Below, piece by piece: positions 6,368-9,170 of a stretch of 9,170 nucleotides of DNA. Origin of the DNA: Candidatus Dormiibacterota bacterium. GTDB lineage: Bacteria > Chloroflexota > Dormibacteria > Aeolococcales > Aeolococcaceae. The stretch is taken from NCBI GenBank assembly GCA_003135255.1, contig PLAX01000204.1, positions 1,774 to 10,943 on the forward strand, read 5' to 3'. The stretch's first letter is position 1, and each line of letters begins with the position of its first letter. The translations under genes were made by a program, and so were the position numbers. The notes below the pieces were generated by a model, which was given only the letters and a program-made list of their open reading frames with translations, was not told where the DNA came from and made no database searches.

Positions 6368-7393
6368 ATGCAGCAACGCACTCTCGGCCGCACCGGAATC
6401 CAGGTTAGCCCACTCTGCCTCGGCGCCATGATGTTCGGCGCTTGGGGTAACAAGGATCACGACGACTCGATCCGCATCATCCACCGCGCCCTCGACGCGG
6501 GGATCAACTTCGTCGACACCGCCGACGTCTACTCCCAGGGCGAGTCCGAGCAGATCGTCGGCGAGGCCCTCGTCGGGGGGCGGCGGGACCAGGTCGTGCT
6601 CGCCACCAAGGTACACGGCCAGATGGGCGACGACCCCAACGCCCAGGGCAATTCGCGGCGCTGGATCATCCGGGAGTGCGAGGCGAGCCTCCGCCGGCTG
6701 CAGACCGAATGGATCGACCTCTACCAGATCCACCGGCCGGATCCGAGCTGCGACATCGACGAGACCCTGGGAGCGCTGACCGATCTGCAGCGTGCCGGCA
6801 AGATCCGCGCCTTCGGCAGCTCGACCTTTCCACCGTCGCAGATCGTCGAGGCGCAGTGGGTCGCTGAGCGCCGGGGCCGGGAGCGCTTCGTCTGCGAGCA
6901 GCCGCCGTACTCGCTGCTCGTCCGCGGTGTGGAGACCGAGGTGCTGCCCGGCTGCCAGAAGTACGGCATGGGTGTCATCTCGTGGAGCCCGCTGGCCGGT
7001 GGGTTCCTCTCCGGTGCTTACCAGCGTGGCGGGGCAGCACCTGCCAGCACCCGCGCCAGCCGGCTGCCGGATCGCTACGACCTGACCCTGCCCGTCAACC
7101 AGCGCAAGCTCGATGCCGTGGATGCGCTGGCCAAGCTCGCCGGCCAGGCGGGCATCAGCCTCATCCACCTGGCCATCGCCTTCGTCATCCGGCACCCCGC
7201 CGTGACCGCGGCGATCATCGGCCCCCGCACCATGGAGCACCTGGAGAGCCAGCTCGGTGCCGCCGAGGTGACTCTCGACCAGGCCACCCTCGACCGCATG
7301 GATGAGATCGTGCCTCCGGGAACGAACGTCAACCCCGCCGACGCCGGCTGGGCCCCGCCCGAGATCACCGACAGTCGATTGCGCCGCCGCTGA
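6368..7393 (+). CDS. Aldo/keto reductase, NADPH-dependent
   Basis: A 341-residue cytosolic TIM-barrel oxidoreductase that should reduce aldehydes or ketones with NADPH. The N-terminus MQQRTLGRTGIQVSPLCLG is typical of the bacterial YajO/Tas/Kv-beta-like branch. The catalytic tetrad is complete: Asp50 and Tyr55 (FVDTADVY), Lys81 (LATKVH) and His122 (IDLYQIHRPD). Other family motifs are GKIRAFGSS, ISWSPLAGGFLSG and, near the C-terminus, the cofactor-phosphate segment AIIGPRTMEHLESQL (282-296). ATG 6368 is chosen because it gives the family's normal N-terminus and follows a -10-like box. No neighbour points to a substrate, so no specific function is assigned. Confidence 0.9.
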   Translation: MQQRTLGRTGIQVSPLCLGAMMFGAWGNKDHDDSIRIIHRALDAGINFVDTADVYSQGESEQIVGEALVGGRRDQVVLATKVHGQMGDDPNAQGNSRRWIIRECEASLRRLQTEWIDLYQIHRPDPSCDIDETLGALTDLQRAGKIRAFGSSTFPPSQIVEAQWVAERRGRERFVCEQPPYSLLVRGVETEVLPGCQKYGMGVISWSPLAGGFLSGAYQRGGAAPASTRASRLPDRYDLTLPVNQRKLDAVDALAKLAGQAGISLIHLAIAFVIRHPAVTAAIIGPRTMEHLESQLGAAEVTLDQATLDRMDEIVPPGTNVNPADAGWAPPEITDSRLRRR

Positions 7394-7440
7394 GGCGTCC
7401 GACCCTCTCGGGCTGCGGTCCCTGCCCGCGCAGAACCGCC

Positions 7441-7468
7441 TTGCCACCGGATTGCCAGTGCATTGCCA
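7441..7468. repeat. Three direct TTGCCA repeats with 11-bp period
   Basis: TTGCCA occurs at 7441-7446, 7452-7457 and 7463-7468, each start exactly 11 bp after the last, with unrelated 5-bp spacers (CCGGA, GTGCA). The array ends one base before the stop codon (7469-7471) of the minus-strand Fic remnant. About one helical turn between copies puts them on one DNA face, which suits a protein-binding array, though three copies is few. Confidence 0.5.
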
Positions 7469-7717
7469 CTAGCCGGATTCCAGCTCTTCGATGAGATCCA
7501 GGAGTCCGGCGGCTTCCCAGGCTCGGTTCCGGGGCGAGGTGGTCAGCGGAGTGAGGATGCCGGCGTTCAGGAGTTCGCTGATCCCATTGGAGACTGCCGG
7601 CTTGGTCCTTCCCTTGGTGGCGACCCCAACCGCCGCCGTGATGATGGGATGCGCCGGCAGGATCTTGATCAGGCCCCACGCCGCGTTAGCGTCCAGGGTC
7701 GTGGTGTACGAGGAGCC
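7469..7717 (-). pseudogene. Fic-family protein C-terminal winged helix, truncated remnant
   Basis: On the minus strand, a frame ending at TAG (7469-7471) reads TLDANAAWGLIKILPAHP, then a helix-turn-helix segment, NAGILTPLTTSPRNRAWEA and AGLLDLIEELESG. This resembles the C-terminal winged helix of Fic/DOC-family proteins, where a LLxxLxxHP..T stretch leads to an LxxAGIL wing and a final RNRxWEA..LLDLI helix. The catalytic Fic core (HPFxxGNGR) would lie on the higher-coordinate side, but that DNA is the yefM-yoeB locus. Resemblance fades at about 7710-7720 into Gly/Ser-rich sequence, and no start codon with a ribosome site is seen. It is therefore a decayed 3' end, probably cut off when the toxin-antitoxin segment arrived. 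A different winged-helix protein is possible. Confidence 0.5.
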
Positions 7718-7761
7718 TGAGGCCCCCCCACGCAGCGAGAGTGCCCCGCCGCCCGATGAGC

Positions 7762-7779
7762 GGTACCATATCCTGTACC
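7762..7779 (+). promoter_or_regulatory. YefM-YoeB paired-palindrome operator overlapping the -10 box
   Basis: GGTACC (7762-7767) and TGTACC (7774-7779) have centres exactly 12 bp apart, and GGTAC/GTACC form an inverted repeat. In E. coli the YefM-YoeB complex represses its own promoter by binding two palindromes with TGTACA cores at 12-bp centre spacing, and this layout matches. TATCCT (7769-7774), a good -10 hexamer, lies between the cores, so binding should block RNA polymerase. No clear -35 is visible. Confidence 0.6.
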
Positions 7780-7798
7780 AGTCAAGAGGAGCATGGGT

Positions 7799-8041
7799 GT
7801 GGTTGTAACTGCCAGCGACGCACGGAGGAACCTGTTTCCTCTGATCGAACAGGTCAACAACGATCGCCAGCCTGTCGAGATCACCTCGAAGAGGGGCGAT
7901 GCCGTGCTGATGGCCCGCGCCGACTACGACGCCCTCGAAGCGACGGCATACCTGCTCCGGGTCCCAGCGAACGCCAGGAGGCTACTGGAGAGCCTTGAAC
8001 AGGCCCGAGCGGGAGATCGACAGCCCCACGAGCTGGCGTGA
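7799..8041 (+). CDS. yefM: YefM-family antitoxin (Phd/YefM superfamily)
   Basis: An 80-residue antitoxin of a type II module. The N-terminal domain (VVTASDARRNLFPLIEQVNN, then PVEITSKRGDAVLMARADYDAL) binds DNA and dimerises. The YefM-specific stretch ATAYLLRVPANARRLLESLEQA starts the C-terminal arm that wraps and inhibits the toxin. GTG 7799 is preferred to ATG 7793: GGAG (7788-7791) is 7 nt from the GTG but only 1 nt from the ATG, and the GTG start places the ASDAR motif at the same distance from Met as in the mycobacterial homologue (MSISASEAR). The stop codon overlaps the toxin ATG by one base. GC is 53% over 7801-7860, well below neighbouring genes, which suggests acquisition by transfer. 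Confidence 0.92.
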   Translation: MVVTASDARRNLFPLIEQVNNDRQPVEITSKRGDAVLMARADYDALEATAYLLRVPANARRLLESLEQARAGDRQPHELA

Positions 8042-8307
8042 TGCGGCTGGTCTTCACCCCGCACGGGTGGGAAGACTACGTTTACTGGCAGCCGACGGAC
8101 CGGACGACGGTGAAGCGGATCAACCGGCTACTCCAGGACATCATCCGTGATCCGTTCACCGGTATCGGCAAACCGGAGCAACTGCGCCACGTCCTTCAGG
8201 GATGTTGGTCCCGCCGGATCGATGACGAGCACCGGCTCGTGTATCTGGTTGACGGCGAGGACATCGTTGTCCTCCAAGCTCGCTACCACTACGGCGATCA
8301 CCAGTAG
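8041..8307 (+). CDS. yoeB: YoeB-family toxin, ribosome-dependent mRNA endonuclease
   Basis: An 88-residue RelE/ParE-superfamily toxin. YoeB cuts mRNA at codons in the ribosomal A site and stops translation when free of YefM. The chain aligns with E. coli YoeB without gaps over residues 1-84. The active-site residues fall at the same numbers: Glu46 (GKPEQL), Arg65 (DEHRLVY) and His83-Tyr84 (ARYHY), with WSRRI at 56-60 and the N-terminal WEDYVYWQ. Four extra residues (GDHQ) follow Tyr84. ATG 8041 is chosen because it gives this exact numbering and overlaps the antitoxin stop (TGATG); GTG 8038 is an in-frame alternative. The toxin looks intact and active, so it should need the antitoxin. Confidence 0.95.
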   Translation: MRLVFTPHGWEDYVYWQPTDRTTVKRINRLLQDIIRDPFTGIGKPEQLRHVLQGCWSRRIDDEHRLVYLVDGEDIVVLQARYHYGDHQ

Positions 8308-8317
8308 GGGAGGAGGC

Positions 8318-8368
8318 TGGAGCGGGAGACGAGGCTCGAACTCGCGGCCCCTACCTTGGCAAGGTAGT
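8318..8368 (-). pseudogene. 3' fragment of tRNA-Gly(GCC)
   Basis: On the minus strand, 8367 down to 8318 folds as the 3' two-thirds of a tRNA. The anticodon stem CTACC/GGTAG encloses loop TTGCCAA with anticodon GCC, followed by a 5-nt variable loop, T stem GCGAG/CTCGT (one G-U) around TTCGAGC, 3' acceptor strand CTCCCGC, discriminator T and encoded CCA. The 5' acceptor strand (expected GCGGGAG) and D arm are not found at the right distance: the 26 nt before the anticodon stem do not pair. It is therefore a fragment, as left at tRNA attachment sites by integrating elements. A GCGGGG run 13 nt before the anticodon stem could give only a D-armless structure with a mismatched acceptor, which I consider unlikely to work. 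Confidence 0.7.
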
Positions 8369-8420
8369 GGTCCACCCCGCGGCATTGAGCCACTGGGCCG
8401 ACAGTATCGGACGCGTGACC

Positions 8421-9170
8421 CTACGCGATCGCCCGTGAGAACCTCCGTGCCCCGATCGCGACCCCGACGATGGCCAGCGCCGCCATGATCGCCAGTCCCT
8501 TCCACACGTCGATGGAGCCGCCGTTGCCGTTGAAGACGTCGCGGGCGGCGGTGACGGCGTAGGAGAGGGGGTTGGCCTTGCCGATGTCCTGGAGCCACTG
8601 GGGCGCGAGCTGCAGGGGCAGCAGGACGCCGCTCAGGAGCAGCAGGGGGAGCGAGAGCGTGAAGACGAGCGGCGCGTAGGAGTTCTCGTCCTTGAGGGCG
8701 AGCGCTGCCGCATAGGCGAGGGAGGACATCCCCAGCCCGATGAGAGCGACCAGACCCAGCATCACCACCACCCCGATGAAGGTCGGCTTGAGGCCAAAGG
8801 GGATGGCCAGCAGCAGCAGGATCAGCGACTGGATGAGCAGGGTGAGGAGGTCGCGGCCGGCGCGCCCGAGCAGCAGGGCGAGGCGGCTGACCGGGGTGAC
8901 GCGGAAGCGCGCGATCACTCCCGAGCGCAGCTCGTCGATGAGGCCAAAGCCGACGCCGCTCGCGCCGAAGAGGCCGAGCTGGATCAGCAGGCCGGGCACG
9001 AAGACGTTGTAGGCACCGCCCGGCGGGAATCCCGGGATGTGCACCAGTGACTTGAGCAGGGGCGCGAAGAGGAGGAGGTAGAGGACCGGCTGGATGACGC
9101 CGATGATCACCCACGCCGGATTGCCGATGAAGATGAGGAAGTAGCGGACAAACATCAGCCAGGTGTCGCG
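8421..9170 (-). CDS. ABC-2 type transporter permease, DrrB/NodJ-like (5' partial)
   Basis: Minus-strand frame ending at TAG (8421-8423) and open to the window edge, giving 249 residues. The first visible residues, RDTWLMFVRYFL, are already a conserved N-terminal motif of this family, so the start codon lies outside and the internal Met at 9155 is not the start. Six membrane segments are visible, including NPAWVIIGVIQPVLYLLLFAPLL and the C-terminal LAIMAALAIVGVAIGARR. The family motif ELRSGVIARFRVTPVSRLALLLGR follows the second segment, and NPLSYAVTAAR lies near the end. Such permeases pair with a separate ATPase (DrrA type), expected beyond the right edge, to export drugs, polyketides or glycans. 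The substrate cannot be inferred. Confidence 0.9.
   Translation of the reverse strand, partial: RDTWLMFVRYFLIFIGNPAWVIIGVIQPVLYLLLFAPLLKSLVHIPGFPPGGAYNVFVPGLLIQLGLFGASGVGFGLIDELRSGVIARFRVTPVSRLALLLGRAGRDLLTLLIQSLILLLLAIPFGLKPTFIGVVVMLGLVALIGLGMSSLAYAAALALKDENSYAPLVFTLSLPLLLLSGVLLPLQLAPQWLQDIGKANPLSYAVTAARDVFNGNGGSIDVWKGLAIMAALAIVGVAIGARRFSRAIA

Noticed and set aside
7439..7446. CCTTGCCA as the second att core matching the tRNA anticodon loop
   Set aside because: The 8-base match is in inverted orientation relative to the tRNA fragment, so it would not allow excision. It is also short enough to be chance and part of the TTGCCA repeat.
7365..7679. Minus-strand 104-codon frame at the end of the aldo/keto reductase
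   Set aside because: It is in a different phase from the Fic-like frame, runs antisense into the reductase gene, and has low-complexity His/Gly/Arg composition with no recognisable domain.
8147..8488. Plus-strand reading frame containing GRRGSNSRPLPWQ
   Set aside because: It overlaps yoeB in another frame and then runs antisense through the tRNA fragment. That peptide is the familiar artefact of translating the reverse strand of a tRNA.
1..9170. CRISPR array, insertion sequence, transposase or integrase in the window
   Set aside because: No regularly spaced long repeats, terminal inverted repeats or recombinase motifs were seen.

Overview
The window is GC-rich DNA (73% in the one 60-base stretch I counted in a housekeeping gene, 5341-5400) with dense bacterial genes and several starts that appear leaderless or nearly so. 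Gene content fits a high-GC actinobacterium or a related high-GC lineage such as Dormibacterota or Chloroflexota. I cannot place it more precisely from sequence alone.

Left part (1-4863). The window opens in the last 39 codons of an OmpR-type response regulator, which overlaps its sensor histidine kinase by 4 bases. Next is a soluble protein with two PRC-barrel-like segments, an MgtE N-terminal domain and a CBS pair, but no membrane part. Downstream is an NRAMP-fold transporter. Its metal-site motifs are changed (DPGN to DAGG, MPH to APW) in the way I recall for NRAMP-related magnesium transporters. Together they look like a divalent-metal, probably Mg2+, sensing and transport pair. Between them lies a leader of about 190 nt in which the transporter's Shine-Dalgarno can be sequestered. 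An upstream copy of the same hexamer competes for the anti-SD strand, and a possible 32-codon leader ORF ends just before the switch. This is the most interesting non-coding object in the window.

Middle (4864-7393). A glutaryl-CoA-dehydrogenase-type acyl-CoA dehydrogenase and an aldo/keto reductase are ordinary metabolic genes. The 250-bp gap between them holds two hairpins. Both genes have a -10-like hexamer ending 7 nt before the chosen ATG.

Right part (7394-8420). This is an accessory patch with lower GC (53% at 7801-7860, 60% at 8101-8160). It holds three 11-bp-spaced TTGCCA repeats, an antisense remnant of a Fic-family C-terminal winged helix, a complete YefM-YoeB toxin-antitoxin pair with a recognisable paired-palindrome operator, and a 3' fragment of tRNA-Gly(GCC) on the minus strand. 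The fragment suggests an old integration or recombination scar.

Right edge (8421-9170). A DrrB/NodJ-type ABC-2 permease on the minus strand runs off the end of the window; its ATPase would be expected beyond it.
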